From: Gammaproteobacteria bacterium
GTDB taxonomy: Bacteria > Pseudomonadota > Gammaproteobacteria > SZUA-229
Assembly: GCA_026995045.1 (NCBI GenBank)
Contig: JALWPK010000205.1
Location: 1-49,373 of the forward strand
Length of the DNA stretch: 49,373 nucleotides
Direction of reading: 5' to 3'
Shown here: positions 18,451 to 27,636 of the stretch, in pieces
Layout of the letters: every line of letters begins with the position of its first letter
Numbering within the stretch: position 1 is the stretch's first letter
Notes under the pieces: model-generated
Databases searched by the model: none
What the model saw: only the letters and a program-made list of their open reading frames with translations
Told to the model about the DNA's origin: nothing
Position numbers and translations under genes: made by a program

Positions 18451-19683
18451 TCAGAACTTCTTGCCATAACTGGCCTGCAATACATATGCATTCAGCGTGT
18501 CGTATTCGGAGTGCGCGTACGCCCAGTGTATCAGTTGCAGGCGCAGGCGCAGATGGGTGTTGGCGGCGGAGCGTATGCCATAGGTTGCGCCGACGGTGAT
18601 GGCGTTGCTGGCGTCCAGCCGGTAGTCAGCGCTGAGATATTCTGGCAACGCCGTGGGAACCAGCACCGGATTCGGCGGATCAAGCTCGAAACTGTTGCGG
18701 TAAAAATCAGCCGCGCTCTGGTGATACAGGCGAACATTGGGTTCGATATAACTGCTCCCGCCCAGCGCAATATTGATGGTGCCTTTGAGAGTGTGCGAGG
18801 TAATTCCCCAGTCATCCGCATACAGACGGTACGAGCCGTGGTAGATACGATTGCTCGGGTAGGCCTGATGATTAATATGCGCGCTCAGGGTGTAGCGCAA
18901 GCGCGAGCCCGGGCGTTTTTCCGTGTATTGGTCATACTCGATATTGTTGGCGTCGACTATGCTGACCAGTTTGTACGGGTCGGTCATATAGCCCTGGGAC
19001 AGGCTGACGCCCAGATTGAATTGCGAGACAGTACGGCGATTGATGACATAGGTCAGCCCCAACATGCCATCGACAGTGGTTTTTTCACCTTCATCCAGCG
19101 AAATCGCATCGGTGACCCGCGTCAATTGCCCCGGGGTGTCGCCACTGCCGACGCGAAAAATCTGGTCATAGGTTCCCGCCAGCCCGGCAGTCAGCGCCAG
19201 CGTCTTGTGATTGAATTCACGCCGCAGGGTTGCGCCCAGACTGAAGGAGCGGTAATCGTTTTCAACCGAAATGGCGCCGTTGAACAGATAGCTGAGTACG
19301 CGGCTGGCCTGGTGGTCCCAGTCCAGACTCAGACCGATACGGGTGTCGTCGAATTTGGCCAGGGAATCCACCTTGCCGCTGGTGGCGACGCCACCACCGG
19401 AGGCGCCGGTGAAACTGATATTGCCGGTCTTGTTGATTACCGTGCCGGAAGGCGTGGCGCCGGACATGGTGTCATAAACCGTTTTCAGCGTTACCGAGTC
19501 GTCATCGGAAATCACGCCTTTTACTGTCGCCACCGCCTTGGTCACGCTGATGCGGCCGTCTTCATTGTAATGCAGGATAGTGGAATCGATCTCCCAGGCG
19601 TTGTCGACTGCTTCCAGCGCGCTGGTCGACTGGGAGAGCAGGGCGCAGGTTGTCAGCCCCAGTTGTTGTCTGATGGACTTCAT
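18451..19683 (-). CDS. DUF3570 outer-membrane beta-barrel protein
   Basis: The 410-residue product has a short signal sequence (about residues 1-22) followed by many alternating amphipathic strands ending in LQASYGKKF, with a C-terminal aromatic residue as in outer-membrane barrels. The pattern WDHQASRVLSYLFNGAIS and the segment rich in D-x-R-T and Y residues match DUF3570. It starts two bases after the stop of the DUF4266 lipoprotein gene, so translation is coupled. The pair is conserved in many proteobacteria, and as I recall is often near ApbE flavin transferase and thioredoxin-like genes; neither is next to it here. Function unknown. Confidence 0.85.
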   Translation of the reverse strand: MKSIRQQLGLTTCALLSQSTSALEAVDNAWEIDSTILHYNEDGRISVTKAVATVKGVISDDDSVTLKTVYDTMSGATPSGTVINKTGNISFTGASGGGVATSGKVDSLAKFDDTRIGLSLDWDHQASRVLSYLFNGAISVENDYRSFSLGATLRREFNHKTLALTAGLAGTYDQIFRVGSGDTPGQLTRVTDAISLDEGEKTTVDGMLGLTYVINRRTVSQFNLGVSLSQGYMTDPYKLVSIVDANNIEYDQYTEKRPGSRLRYTLSAHINHQAYPSNRIYHGSYRLYADDWGITSHTLKGTINIALGGSSYIEPNVRLYHQSAADFYRNSFELDPPNPVLVPTALPEYLSADYRLDASNAITVGATYGIRSAANTHLRLRLQLIHWAYAHSEYDTLNAYVLQASYGKKF

Positions 19684-19685
19684 GT

Positions 19686-19919
19686 CTAGTTACAACCGCA
19701 GCCGCCACCGCCGACGCTGTCGCCGCCGGTTGAGCCTTCTTTACTGAAATAAATATGTTCGTCGGTGAATTTATGCAGGGAGTCAGGCGGAATTTGCATA
19801 TCGGGTTTGGCCAGAATATCGCGCTGCCAGGGTTTGACTTCTTCCTGCGCGGTCATGCCCTGCCATAAATTGCAGGCCGCCAGTTGCAGACACAACCCTG
19901 TGAGGAGGAATTTTTTCAT
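19686..19919 (-). CDS. DUF4266 small lipoprotein with C-terminal GGGGCGCN
   Basis: The 77-residue product has a lipobox LAAC (Cys16), then the short conserved DUF4266 body with W..DILAKPDMQI, a HIYFSKEG segment and the diagnostic tail GGGGCGCN. The two cysteines of the tail are the obvious functional residues, possibly for metal, flavin or disulfide chemistry (inference). It precedes and is coupled to the DUF3570 barrel. AGGAGG lies just upstream of the start on the minus strand. Confidence 0.88.
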   Translation of the reverse strand: MKKFLLTGLCLQLAACNLWQGMTAQEEVKPWQRDILAKPDMQIPPDSLHKFTDEHIYFSKEGSTGGDSVGGGGCGCN

Positions 19920-19956
19920 AAACAGACCTTAGCAGAGCCGGATTTGTCTGCAAGAA

Positions 19957-19978
19957 AATCCGACACATTCTGTCGGAA
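19957..19978 (-). terminator. probable terminator of the DNA glycosylase gene
   Basis: TCCGACA and TGTCGGA form a seven-base stem with a five-base loop; read on the minus strand it is followed by TTTT. It lies 12 bases past the stop of the minus-strand glycosylase gene and upstream of the DUF4266 gene, so it could alternatively be an operator for the latter. Confidence 0.5.
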
Positions 19979-19989
19979 TATTTAATCGC

Positions 19990-20631
19990 TTAGTCGATGG
20001 CGCACCACAGATACCAGCTGGCGATGGTGCGATAAGGTCGCCAGTGACGGCTGATGGCGGCTAACTTGTTGTTATATCTTGTGCTGTCGATGTCATAGTG
20101 CAGGGAAATGGACTTTCTGAGAGCCAGGTCGCCCAGCGGCAACACGTCCAGCCTGGCCAGTGAAAACATCAAAAACATGTCGATGGTCCATGGACCGACG
20201 CCGGGCAATGTGATTAAACTTTCAGCAACTTCCTCGTTGCTTTTGCGTCGAAGCGAGGCGAGCTGCAATTGCCGTGTGCTGACAGCCTGACACAACGCGC
20301 GCAGATAACGGATTTTCTGACGCGACAGACCACACTTCGCCAGGGTGGCGTCAGACAGCTGCTCGATGGTGCGGCGCACAAATGTATCGCCACGATGCCA
20401 CGCAAGCAAACGTTGTTCGATGCCGCGGGCGGAGGCGACGGATAACTGCTGATTGATGATCGCCCACACCATCACGTGAAACGGTGTTTTATGCAGCAAT
20501 GCATTATCATCGAACATGGCGCAGGGGCCATGCTGCTCAATCAGCTGCGCCATCACCGCGTCATTTGCGCATAAATGACGCTCGGCCTGTTTTATAGACC
20601 GGTGAATACTACTAATATCGCGTTTTGCCAT
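19990..20631 (-). CDS. DNA-3-methyladenine glycosylase II-like (HhH-GPD)
   Basis: The 213-residue product contains the helix-hairpin-helix and Gly/Pro-Asp loop ITLPGVGPWTIDMFLMFSL around residues 140-160, followed by LPLGDLALRKS with the catalytic Asp. It belongs to the AlkA/MAG group that removes alkylated purines from DNA. It is shorter than E. coli AlkA (282) and lacks the N-terminal TBP-like domain and any Ada module, so it is a core-only form. It is divergent from the SPOR-domain gene, with 75 bases between the starts. Confidence 0.88.
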   Translation of the reverse strand: MAKRDISSIHRSIKQAERHLCANDAVMAQLIEQHGPCAMFDDNALLHKTPFHVMVWAIINQQLSVASARGIEQRLLAWHRGDTFVRRTIEQLSDATLAKCGLSRQKIRYLRALCQAVSTRQLQLASLRRKSNEEVAESLITLPGVGPWTIDMFLMFSLARLDVLPLGDLALRKSISLHYDIDSTRYNNKLAAISRHWRPYRTIASWYLWCAID

Positions 20632-20706
20632 CTATATTCATTGTGCGGAAGCGAGCCTTTTGCGAAACAATAGTTGTCACCAAACAGATAATCTCAAAAA
20701 ACAAGT

Positions 20707-21408
20707 ATGGCCCCCATTCTCATCGACAGGCGCAGTCTGATAAAACTCTCTCTGGTGCTGGTAATCTGCATGTTCTCGTTTTTTTTCAGCGGTTATTTTA
20801 TCGGGTTTTACAAGGCTGAAGCGCTTATCCATGCCAGTGTACAAACCCGGCCGCTGGATTTGCCTGATGCAAGCATGGTTGCGCAGGATGAAACCGCCTA
20901 TATTCCGACAGTAATTGAGCCGGGACTGGATCGTGATGTGGATGCGCCGGATGCATCACCGCACGATGCGGTGAATAACCCGGCGATGGAGAAAAAAACC
21001 GTCGTCAGTGAGGCGAACGCAGACGCGACCGGGGAAAAGGTTGCTGCGGAGACCTTTAGCGCGCCCGCTGTTGATGAAGTGCAAACCCAAACCATTGCAG
21101 TCGGCGGCCCGCCGGAGCAGGAAGAAGACAAACTGGCCCTGTTGGCCGACACGGCCGAGGAAGAACTGGCGAAATACACCATACAGGTCGGCCTGTTCAG
21201 CACCAGCGACAACGCCGAACGCAAGGTGGAAGACTTGCTGGCGCAACGCCTCAGCGCTTACAGCACGGAGTACACCAACAAAAACAATCGCCGCATGTAC
21301 AACGTGCGCTTCGGCTACTACGACACCTACCGCAGCGCCAAAATCGCGCTGAAAATCTACCAGAGCGAGTTATCCGGTGACGGTTATATCGTCAAACTGA
21401 AAAAATAG
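20707..21408 (+). CDS. SPOR-domain inner membrane protein
   Basis: The 233-residue product has a short cytoplasmic N-terminus, one transmembrane helix (about residues 12-34, LSLVLVICMFSFFFSGYFIG), a low-complexity Ala/Glu-rich periplasmic linker and a C-terminal SPOR domain (about 155-233: YTIQVGLFSTSDNAERKV and YNVRFGYYDTYRSAKIAL). SPOR domains bind denuded peptidoglycan at division septa. This architecture matches FtsN/DamX-like proteins, but the gene is not recognisably either. The HAD phosphatase gene follows after two bases. Confidence 0.88.
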   Translation: MAPILIDRRSLIKLSLVLVICMFSFFFSGYFIGFYKAEALIHASVQTRPLDLPDASMVAQDETAYIPTVIEPGLDRDVDAPDASPHDAVNNPAMEKKTVVSEANADATGEKVAAETFSAPAVDEVQTQTIAVGGPPEQEEDKLALLADTAEEELAKYTIQVGLFSTSDNAERKVEDLLAQRLSAYSTEYTNKNNRRMYNVRFGYYDTYRSAKIALKIYQSELSGDGYIVKLKK

Positions 21409-21410
21409 GC

Positions 21411-22103
21411 ATGGCCATCAAGCTGCTGTGTTTTGATCTGGATGACACCCTGTGGCCTTGCCTGCCTACCATCATGCATGCCGAGAACACGCTTTATGCC
21501 TGGATGCGGCAGCATGTTCCGGCAATTACCCAGCGATACAGCATCACCGAACTGCGCGCGTTGCGCAAACAGTTTCTGCAAGCCCATCCGGACTTGCAAA
21601 CCAACCTCAGCGAAGCGCGCCGCGCCTCGCTGCGCGATTTGAGCCGGCGGTTTGCGCTGGACAACGACTGGGTGGAGCCGGCGTTCGAGGTTTTTTACCA
21701 GGCGCGTCAGGTGGTCACATTGTTCGACGATGTGCCGCCCGCGCTCGACAGTTTGCAGTCGCGTTTTCGCATGGCGTCGATTTCCAACGGCAACGCCGAC
21801 ATTGAGCTTACCGGCGTGGCGCGCTGGTTTGAATTTCATGTCAGCGCCGAGCAGGTCGGCCAGGCCAAGCCGCACCCGGCCATGTTTGACGCCCTGCTGC
21901 GTCAGGCGGGGGTCGACGCCTCACAGGCGGTGATGGTGGGCGATCACCCGGAGCACGATATCGCCGGCGCCAGTCAGGCGGGAATGCGCACGGTATGGGT
22001 GAACCGGCAGCGGCTCGATGCGCCACAATGCCCGGCCGATGTCGAGATCATCGATTTCAGCTATCTGCCCGATGCATTACGTCAATTAGAGGCTAAGGCG
22101 TAA
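21411..22103 (+). CDS. HAD-family phosphatase, YigB-like
   Basis: The 230-residue product has HAD motif I CFDLDDTLWP at residues 7-16, motif II ISNGNAD near 125, the motif III lysine in GQAKPHPAMF and motif IV VGDHPEHDIAGA. The cap is a helical C1 insert. The sequence is closest by eye to E. coli YigB, which dephosphorylates the pyrimidine intermediate of riboflavin synthesis. It is two bases downstream of the SPOR gene, so cotranscribed. The exact substrate is not shown by the sequence. Confidence 0.85.
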   Translation: MAIKLLCFDLDDTLWPCLPTIMHAENTLYAWMRQHVPAITQRYSITELRALRKQFLQAHPDLQTNLSEARRASLRDLSRRFALDNDWVEPAFEVFYQARQVVTLFDDVPPALDSLQSRFRMASISNGNADIELTGVARWFEFHVSAEQVGQAKPHPAMFDALLRQAGVDASQAVMVGDHPEHDIAGASQAGMRTVWVNRQRLDAPQCPADVEIIDFSYLPDALRQLEAKA

Positions 22104-22109
22104 ATTCTA

Positions 22110-22115
22110 TATAAT
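22110..22115 (+). promoter_or_regulatory. candidate -10 box upstream of aroG
   Basis: A perfect TATAAT stands 60 bases before the aroG ATG. The -35 region is poor (TTAGAG at 22086-22091, 18-base spacer). A GCCCGC/GCGGGC stem in the leader (22133-22156) could play a regulatory role. No TrpR- or TyrR-like operator is obvious. Confidence 0.5.
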
Positions 22116-22174
22116 ACGCCTGTTTACAGCACCGCCCGCCGGGATTTGCCGCGGGCGCTCACCGGGACTTTTGC

Positions 22175-23251
22175 ATGATTTACAAAACTGACGATGTTCG
22201 CATTACCGGCCTGCAGGAGGTTGCGCCGCCCGGTGAGCTGCATGCCGAATTCCCGCTGGACGAGCAGGCGTCCGAAGTTATTTATCACACCCGCGAGGCG
22301 ATTCACCGCATTCTGCACGGCGAGGATGACCGCCTGATCGTCATCGTTGGCCCCTGTTCGATTCACGACCCGGACGCGGCGCGCGAATATGCGGGCAAGC
22401 TGAAAGCCTTGCGCGAGGAGCTGCAGGACGAGCTGTGCATCGTGATGCGGGTGTATTTCGAAAAACCGCGCACCACGGTAGGCTGGAAAGGGCTGATCAA
22501 TGACCCGGACATGGATGGCAGTTTCCACATCAATAAAGGCTTGCGGCTGGCGCGCAGACTGCTGCTGGATCTGGCCAAAGACGGCATTCCGGCCGGCACC
22601 GAGTTTCTGGATTTGATCAGCCCGCAATACATCGCCGATCTGGTGTCCTGGGGCGCCATTGGCGCGCGCACCACCGAAAGCCAGGGCCATCGCGAACTGG
22701 CCTCCGGCCTGTCCTGTCCGGTTGGGTTCAAAAACGCCACCGATGGCGGTTTCAAGGTGGCGATTGATGCGATTCAGGCGGCCTCGCGTCCGCATGTGTT
22801 CATGTCGCTGACCAAGCAGGGGCATTCCGCGATTTTTTCCACCACCGGCAACGAAGACTGTCACATCATCCTGCGTGGCGGCAAACAGCCGAATTATGGC
22901 GCCGCCTGTGTCGACGAGGCCGCCAAACAGCTGGAGCAAAATGGACTCAAGCCGCAGTTGATGATCGATTGCTCGCACGCCAACAGCAACAAGGACTACC
23001 GCCGTCAGGTCGAAGTGTGCCAGAACGTGGCGGGGCAGATTCGCGGCGGCGACAACCGCATCATCGGCGTGATGCTGGAAAGTCATCTGGTGGAAGGCCG
23101 CCAGGATGTCATTCCGGGCCAGCCGCTGACCTACGGCCAGAGCGTCACCGACGCCTGCATCTCCTGGGAGTCCACCGACACCCTGTTGCGCGAGCTGGCC
23201 GATGCGGTGAAACAGCGCCGCCAGCAAAATGCGCAGCAAGCCTCCGCCTGA
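22175..23251 (+). CDS. aroG: 3-deoxy-7-phosphoheptulonate (DAHP) synthase, class I
   Basis: DAHP synthase condenses phosphoenolpyruvate with erythrose 4-phosphate, the first step of the shikimate pathway. The 358-residue product has VGPCSIHDP near residue 63, RVYFEKPRTT near 95, SFHINKGLRLAR, GARTTESQGHRELASGLSCP and the late DCSHANSNKD metal/substrate segment. The ASGLSCPVGFKN stretch looks more like E. coli AroG than AroF, but which amino acid inhibits this enzyme is not certain. The gene is convergent with the glycosyltransferase gene, only nine bases apart. Confidence 0.95.
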   Translation: MIYKTDDVRITGLQEVAPPGELHAEFPLDEQASEVIYHTREAIHRILHGEDDRLIVIVGPCSIHDPDAAREYAGKLKALREELQDELCIVMRVYFEKPRTTVGWKGLINDPDMDGSFHINKGLRLARRLLLDLAKDGIPAGTEFLDLISPQYIADLVSWGAIGARTTESQGHRELASGLSCPVGFKNATDGGFKVAIDAIQAASRPHVFMSLTKQGHSAIFSTTGNEDCHIILRGGKQPNYGAACVDEAAKQLEQNGLKPQLMIDCSHANSNKDYRRQVEVCQNVAGQIRGGDNRIIGVMLESHLVEGRQDVIPGQPLTYGQSVTDACISWESTDTLLRELADAVKQRRQQNAQQASA

Positions 23252-23260
23252 ATCAAGCCT

Positions 23261-24292
23261 TCAGCCTTGCAGCAGTTGCCGCCACGCGGCTTGCAGGGAT
23301 GACTGTAACCATGGGGTGATGTCCGGCGGTTCAGGCGCCGCGTGCTGCAACCAGCCGCTCAAGGTTGACGCCAGCGCATCGACGTCGCCATCCGGATACA
23401 AATATTGCGATGCATAATATTCCGGATAACACAGACTGTCCGGCAACAACGGTGTCGCGCCAGCGCTCACCGCTTCCATAATCGCCAGTCCCTGAAACTC
23501 GTGCCGTGAGGTGCTGACCACAATGCGGCTTTCACCGAGAATGCGCCGGTAGGTTGCCGCATCGACCTTGCCATCGTAAACAATGCGCCGCGGCATGATG
23601 TCGCGCAGTTGCTGCAAGGCGGCGGGCGCGACTGCCGGACGCGCGCCGAGCAGCGCCAGTTCAAACTCAACGCCCGACTCATGCAGTTGCATCATGGCGC
23701 CGACGAACAAATCGGGTTGCTTGTCGTATTCCCAGCGGTGATTCCACAAAATCAGTTTGTTGTTTTTCAGACCGGGCGCGACCGGTTTGACCGGGACAGG
23801 CAACACGCTTGCCTTGTCGCGTATCAGACTGCTGACATTATCTGGTACGGCATCAGGCATGTTGCCGAGCAGCGCATCTATGCCATGCAGAAACGATTCC
23901 AGGTTATAGCGCGAGTTGAACACGCAGCGCTCGGCGGCCAGCGCGCCATAAAGCTGCACCATCTGTGGTTCGATGGAGCGCACCTGATGTTCGCCTGCAG
24001 GGTAGGCGAACTGGTTTTCGTGAAAATAATACAAGGCGGGAACTGTCGCCAGTCTCGGGTGCAGCCCTTTCAATGTCGCCAGGTCAACCATCGAGGTGGC
24101 GACGATAAAATCAGGCTTGTTATTGGGCAACTGCGTAAGCCACGACAGCGGATTGCCGCGTATGCGCCAGCGAAAATGCCGCCCCGGCAGTTCAAGTTTA
24201 TGCCAGTTGATGTGGTCGAATGTATCGGTCAGCCAGTCCGCCCAGTGCGCATGACTGTCGGTGCGATAGGGAGACAGCAACCAGGCGTTCAC
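23261..24292 (-). CDS. DUF3524 glycosyltransferase, putative tRNA-queuosine mannosyltransferase
   Basis: The 343-residue product has the N-terminal DUF3524 domain (WLLSPYRTDSHAHWADWL, then YYFHENQFAYP near residue 90) and a GT-B C-terminal domain with LWNHRWEYDKQPD and the EFQGLAIMEAVSAGA nucleotide-sugar site. This layout is that of GTDC1/QTMAN, which mannosylates queuosine in animal tRNA-Asp; bacterial relatives carry the same name by homology. It uses GTG 24292 as start. It is followed on the minus strand by nothing before the convergent aroG, and preceded by a DUF4197 gene nine bases upstream. Confidence 0.85.
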   Translation of the reverse strand: MNAWLLSPYRTDSHAHWADWLTDTFDHINWHKLELPGRHFRWRIRGNPLSWLTQLPNNKPDFIVATSMVDLATLKGLHPRLATVPALYYFHENQFAYPAGEHQVRSIEPQMVQLYGALAAERCVFNSRYNLESFLHGIDALLGNMPDAVPDNVSSLIRDKASVLPVPVKPVAPGLKNNKLILWNHRWEYDKQPDLFVGAMMQLHESGVEFELALLGARPAVAPAALQQLRDIMPRRIVYDGKVDAATYRRILGESRIVVSTSRHEFQGLAIMEAVSAGATPLLPDSLCYPEYYASQYLYPDGDVDALASTLSGWLQHAAPEPPDITPWLQSSLQAAWRQLLQG

Positions 24293-24301
24293 GGCATGCG
24301 C

Positions 24302-25096
24302 TTACCTGAAAACGTCTTGCAGAATCTGTGTGGTGCGCGCTTTGGGGTCGTCGCGAATTAGCTTTTCCTGCTCGGCAATCATGGTGAACAGGCCATCCAT
24401 CGTCTTGTCGGTGACATAACGGTCAATATCGTAGTCATCGATTTTGACGTAGCTACCCATGAAACTGAGCTTGTCTAGAATTTTTTTGTACATTCGAGTG
24501 ACGCCGGCGTCGCTGGTGGCGGTTTGGATGATGGGCGCAATCTTGCTGCGAATATCGTCGCTGCCCACCTTGCGCAGGTATTGGGTGGCGGCGTCATCCG
24601 GGCCTTGCAGAATCTGTTTGGCGTCGTTAAAGGTCAGCTGTTGCACACCGGCTTTCAGAATATCGGCAGTCAGCGGTACGGCGGCTTCCGCGGCGCGGTT
24701 CATGGTGGTGACAAACTGGTCGGCGTATTTGTCCTGCCCGATTTTGCGCAGGGCTTTTTCCACGCGGCCGAGCTTGGTCGGCATCGGAATCGTCACTGCC
24801 GGGTTTTTCAGAAAGCCATCAGACTTGCCCAGTGTATCGACGGCATGACCCACGCCCTGGTTCAGCGCCTGTTTGAGACCGACGGCAATGTCTTCGTTGC
24901 TCAGTTGTTTGACTGTCTCTGAGGTTTGTTCGACCTTTTGTTTCGCCGATTCCACTTGCTGGTTGATTTCCTGTTTCACCTGTTCGGTTTTGCCGCCAAA
25001 CAGGTCATCCCACCAGCCTGCCTGCGCAGCGGCGGGCGACAGCAGAGCAATCGCCAGTGAGAGTTTGAGCATGACAGGTGTTTTATTTTTTTGCAT
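24302..25096 (-). CDS. DUF4197 secreted protein
   Basis: The 264-residue product starts [20 protein letters not shown] with a signal peptide cleaved near AQAGWW. The mature region is the all-helical DUF4197 fold, with the conserved segments [19 protein letters not shown] and [13 protein letters not shown]. The function is unknown; the protein is expected in the periplasm. I chose ATG 25096 because AAGG lies just upstream; it overlaps the 3' end of ispG by 14 bases, and an ATG at 25072 lacks a ribosome-binding site. Confidence 0.85.
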   Translation of the reverse strand: MQKNKTPVMLKLSLAIALLSPAAAQAGWWDDLFGGKTEQVKQEINQQVESAKQKVEQTSETVKQLSNEDIAVGLKQALNQGVGHAVDTLGKSDGFLKNPAVTIPMPTKLGRVEKALRKIGQDKYADQFVTTMNRAAEAAVPLTADILKAGVQQLTFNDAKQILQGPDDAATQYLRKVGSDDIRSKIAPIIQTATSDAGVTRMYKKILDKLSFMGSYVKIDDYDIDRYVTDKTMDGLFTMIAEQEKLIRDDPKARTTQILQDVFR

Positions 25097-26330
25097 ACGT
25101 CCTTTCCACATAATCATTGATAATCGATTCGAATTCATCGGCGATGTTGTCGCCTTTCAGCGTCACGGTTTTGTTGCCGTCTTCGTACACCGGCGCCACC
25201 GGGCGTTCGCCGGCGCCGGGCAGGCTGATGCCGATGTTGGCGTGCTTGCTTTCACCGGGGCCGTTGACCACGCAGCCCATCACCGCCACGCTCATGTTCT
25301 CCACGCCTTCATATTCCCCCGCCCAGCGCGGCATTTGCTTGCGCAAATAATCCTGCACCTGCGCCGCCAGTTGCTGGAAATAGGTGCTGGTGGTGCGGCC
25401 GCAGCCGGGGCAGGCGGTGACCAGCGGCACAAACGAGCGCAGCCCCATGGTTTGCAGAATTTCCTGCGCCACGATGACTTCCTTGCTGCGGTCAGCGCCG
25501 GGTTCCGGCGTCAGCGAAATGCGAATGGTGTCGCCGATGCCTTCGCTGAGCAGAATGCTGAGCGCGGCGGTGGAGGCGACGATGCCCTTGGAGCCCATGC
25601 CGGCTTCGGTCAGCCCCAGGTGCAGCGCATAGTCGCTGCGTTCGGACAGCGAGCGGTACACCGTAATCAAATCCTGCACCACGCTCATCTTGCAGGACAG
25701 GATAATCTTGTTGCGCGGCAGGCCCAGCGCCTCGGCGGCGGCGGCGCTGTCCAGCGCCGAGCGTATCACGGTTTCCATCATCACATGATGCGCGTCGGCG
25801 GGCTGCTCACGCAGTGCATTTTCATCCATCAACTGCGCCAGCAGCGCCTGATCCATGCTACCCCAGTTGACGCCGATGCGCACCGCCTTGTCATAGCGAA
25901 TCGCGGTTTCGATCATGGCGGCGAATTGCTCGTCGCGTTTTTTGCCCTTGCCGACATTGCCGGGGTTGATGCGGTATTTCGACAGCGCCTGCGCGCAGTC
26001 GGGGTGATCGGCCAGCAGCTTGTGGCCGTTGAAATGAAAGTCGCCCACCAGCGGTACGCTGCAATGCTGTTTGTCCAGCGCATCGCGAATGCACGGCACA
26101 GCGCGGGCGGCGGCATCGTTGTTGACCGTAAGCCGCACCAGTTCCGAACCGGCGCGCGCCAGTTGCGCAACCTGCTCGACCGTGGTCTCGACATCGGCGG
26201 TGTCGGTATTGGTCATCGACTGAATCACCACCGGCGCGCCACCCCCTACCGTGAGGTGGTCGATCTGCACCGCCACCGAATGACGGCGTGGTTGGTGGGC
26301 GTTGGCAAAAGCCGGTGAGGGTGAATCCAT
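25083..26330 (-). CDS. ispG: 4-hydroxy-3-methylbut-2-enyl diphosphate synthase
   Basis: IspG (GcpE) carries out the penultimate step of the methylerythritol phosphate isoprenoid pathway with a [4Fe-4S] cluster. The 415-residue product has the TIM-barrel start [19 protein letters not shown], the [10 protein letters not shown] phosphate loop and the cluster ligands in ACPGCGRT and [11 protein letters not shown] near the C-terminus. I place the start at ATG 26330; a longer form from TTG 26366 adds twelve residues without support. The downstream DUF4197 gene overlaps its end. Confidence 0.95.
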   Translation of the reverse strand: MDSPSPAFANAHQPRRHSVAVQIDHLTVGGGAPVVIQSMTNTDTADVETTVEQVAQLARAGSELVRLTVNNDAAARAVPCIRDALDKQHCSVPLVGDFHFNGHKLLADHPDCAQALSKYRINPGNVGKGKKRDEQFAAMIETAIRYDKAVRIGVNWGSMDQALLAQLMDENALREQPADAHHVMMETVIRSALDSAAAAEALGLPRNKIILSCKMSVVQDLITVYRSLSERSDYALHLGLTEAGMGSKGIVASTAALSILLSEGIGDTIRISLTPEPGADRSKEVIVAQEILQTMGLRSFVPLVTACPGCGRTTSTYFQQLAAQVQDYLRKQMPRWAGEYEGVENMSVAVMGCVVNGPGESKHANIGISLPGAGERPVAPVYEDGNKTVTLKGDNIADEFESIINDYVERTYAKK

Positions 26331-26449
26331 GATGGCGTATTCAGGTGTGGTGATACAGGGCGGCAAATTTTAGCACACCGGGTTCGCCTTCAATGGCGCC
26401 GGTTGGCTGCGCGGGCTACAATGGCCGTTTTTCTGGACAAGTTAACCCC

Positions 26450-27574
26450 ATGAAAATCGGTGTGCTGATCAACCCGCTGGCCGGCATCGGCGGCAGCGTT
26501 GCGCTCAAGGGCAGTGACGGCGAAGCGATTGTCGAACAGGCGCTGGCGCGGGGCGCGAAGCCGCTGGCGCAGCAGCGCGCGGCGGTGGCGCTGAGCAAAA
26601 TTGCCCGGCATGCCGATACGGTGCGCTTCATCAGCGCCGGTGGCGATATGGGCGAGAATGTGCTGCGCGAGCTGGGGGTGCAGCCGCAGGTGGCGTATCA
26701 GCCGCCGGCGGGGCGCACCACGGCAAAGGACACCGAAGCGGTGGTGTGCGCGCTGTGTGACGCCGGTATCGAACTGTTGGTGTTCGCTGGCGGCGACGGC
26801 ACCGCGCGCGATGTGCTCAACGCGCTGCGCGAGCGTCAGCAGGACGAAAGTCTGCCGGTGGTGGGCATACCGGCGGGCTGCAAGATTCATTCGGCGGCGT
26901 ACGCGGTCAGCCCGCAGCACGCGGCGGATTTGCTCGACAGCCTGGCAAGGGCCACGCCGCTGGCGCTGAAGCCGGCGCAGGTGATGGATCTGGACGAGGA
27001 GCTGTTCCGTCAGGGCGTGGTCAAGGCCAGTCATTACGGCTACCTGCTGGCGCCGGAAGACAGCAGCCACATGCAGGTGATCAAGCAGGGCGGCATCGAT
27101 TACGAGTCCACCGCGCGGCAGGACATCGCCGCCGGGGTGGTGGCCAACATGGAAGACGATGTGCTGTATTTGATTGGCTCCGGATCGACCACCGCAGCGG
27201 TGATGGAGGAGTTGCAGCTCGACAACACCCTGCTGGGCGTTGACGCGGTGCTCAATCACGAGTTGATTGCCAGCGATGTTGACGAGCAGACCATTCTGCA
27301 ACTATGCGAACAGTATCCGGCTAAAATTGTCGTTACCCTGATTGGCGGCCAGGGCCACATATTTGGCCGCGGCAACCAGCAGTTCAGTGCTAAAGTGTTG
27401 CGCAAGGTGGGACGTGATAATGTGCTGGTCATCGCCAGTAATGCCAAACTGCGCAGTCTGGAAGGCCGGCCACTGCGCATCGACAGCGGCGATGAGGCGC
27501 TGGACAGCGAATGGCGCGGCGCGGTGCAGGTGATTACCAGCTATGAGCAAAAAACACTGTATCCCATTGCCTGA
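26450..27574 (+). CDS. ATP-NAD kinase-like protein (COG3199 type)
   Basis: The 374-residue product opens with MKIGVLINPLAGIGGSVALKG and has the NAD-kinase/diacylglycerol-kinase motif FAGGDGTARDV near residue 115, followed by GIPAGCKIHS. This places it in the uncharacterised ATP-NAD kinase group related to AcoX rather than with the canonical NadK. The substrate is unknown. ATG 26450 is chosen because the family begins with MKIGxIxNP; weak upstream signals leave an uncertain ribosome-binding site. It is divergent from ispG with about 119 bases between starts. Confidence 0.85.
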   Translation: MKIGVLINPLAGIGGSVALKGSDGEAIVEQALARGAKPLAQQRAAVALSKIARHADTVRFISAGGDMGENVLRELGVQPQVAYQPPAGRTTAKDTEAVVCALCDAGIELLVFAGGDGTARDVLNALRERQQDESLPVVGIPAGCKIHSAAYAVSPQHAADLLDSLARATPLALKPAQVMDLDEELFRQGVVKASHYGYLLAPEDSSHMQVIKQGGIDYESTARQDIAAGVVANMEDDVLYLIGSGSTTAAVMEELQLDNTLLGVDAVLNHELIASDVDEQTILQLCEQYPAKIVVTLIGGQGHIFGRGNQQFSAKVLRKVGRDNVLVIASNAKLRSLEGRPLRIDSGDEALDSEWRGAVQVITSYEQKTLYPIA

Positions 27575-27636
27575 ACAAACTGTGAGTGCGATAACAGACA
27601 AGGCAAAAATCAGTCACAGCAAGAAGAGAGACAAGC

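Noticed and set aside
18409..19689. 426-residue plus-strand ORF opposite the DUF3570 gene
   Set aside because: The minus-strand frame has a signal peptide, family pattern and coupling to the DUF4266 gene; the plus-strand frame is a shadow.
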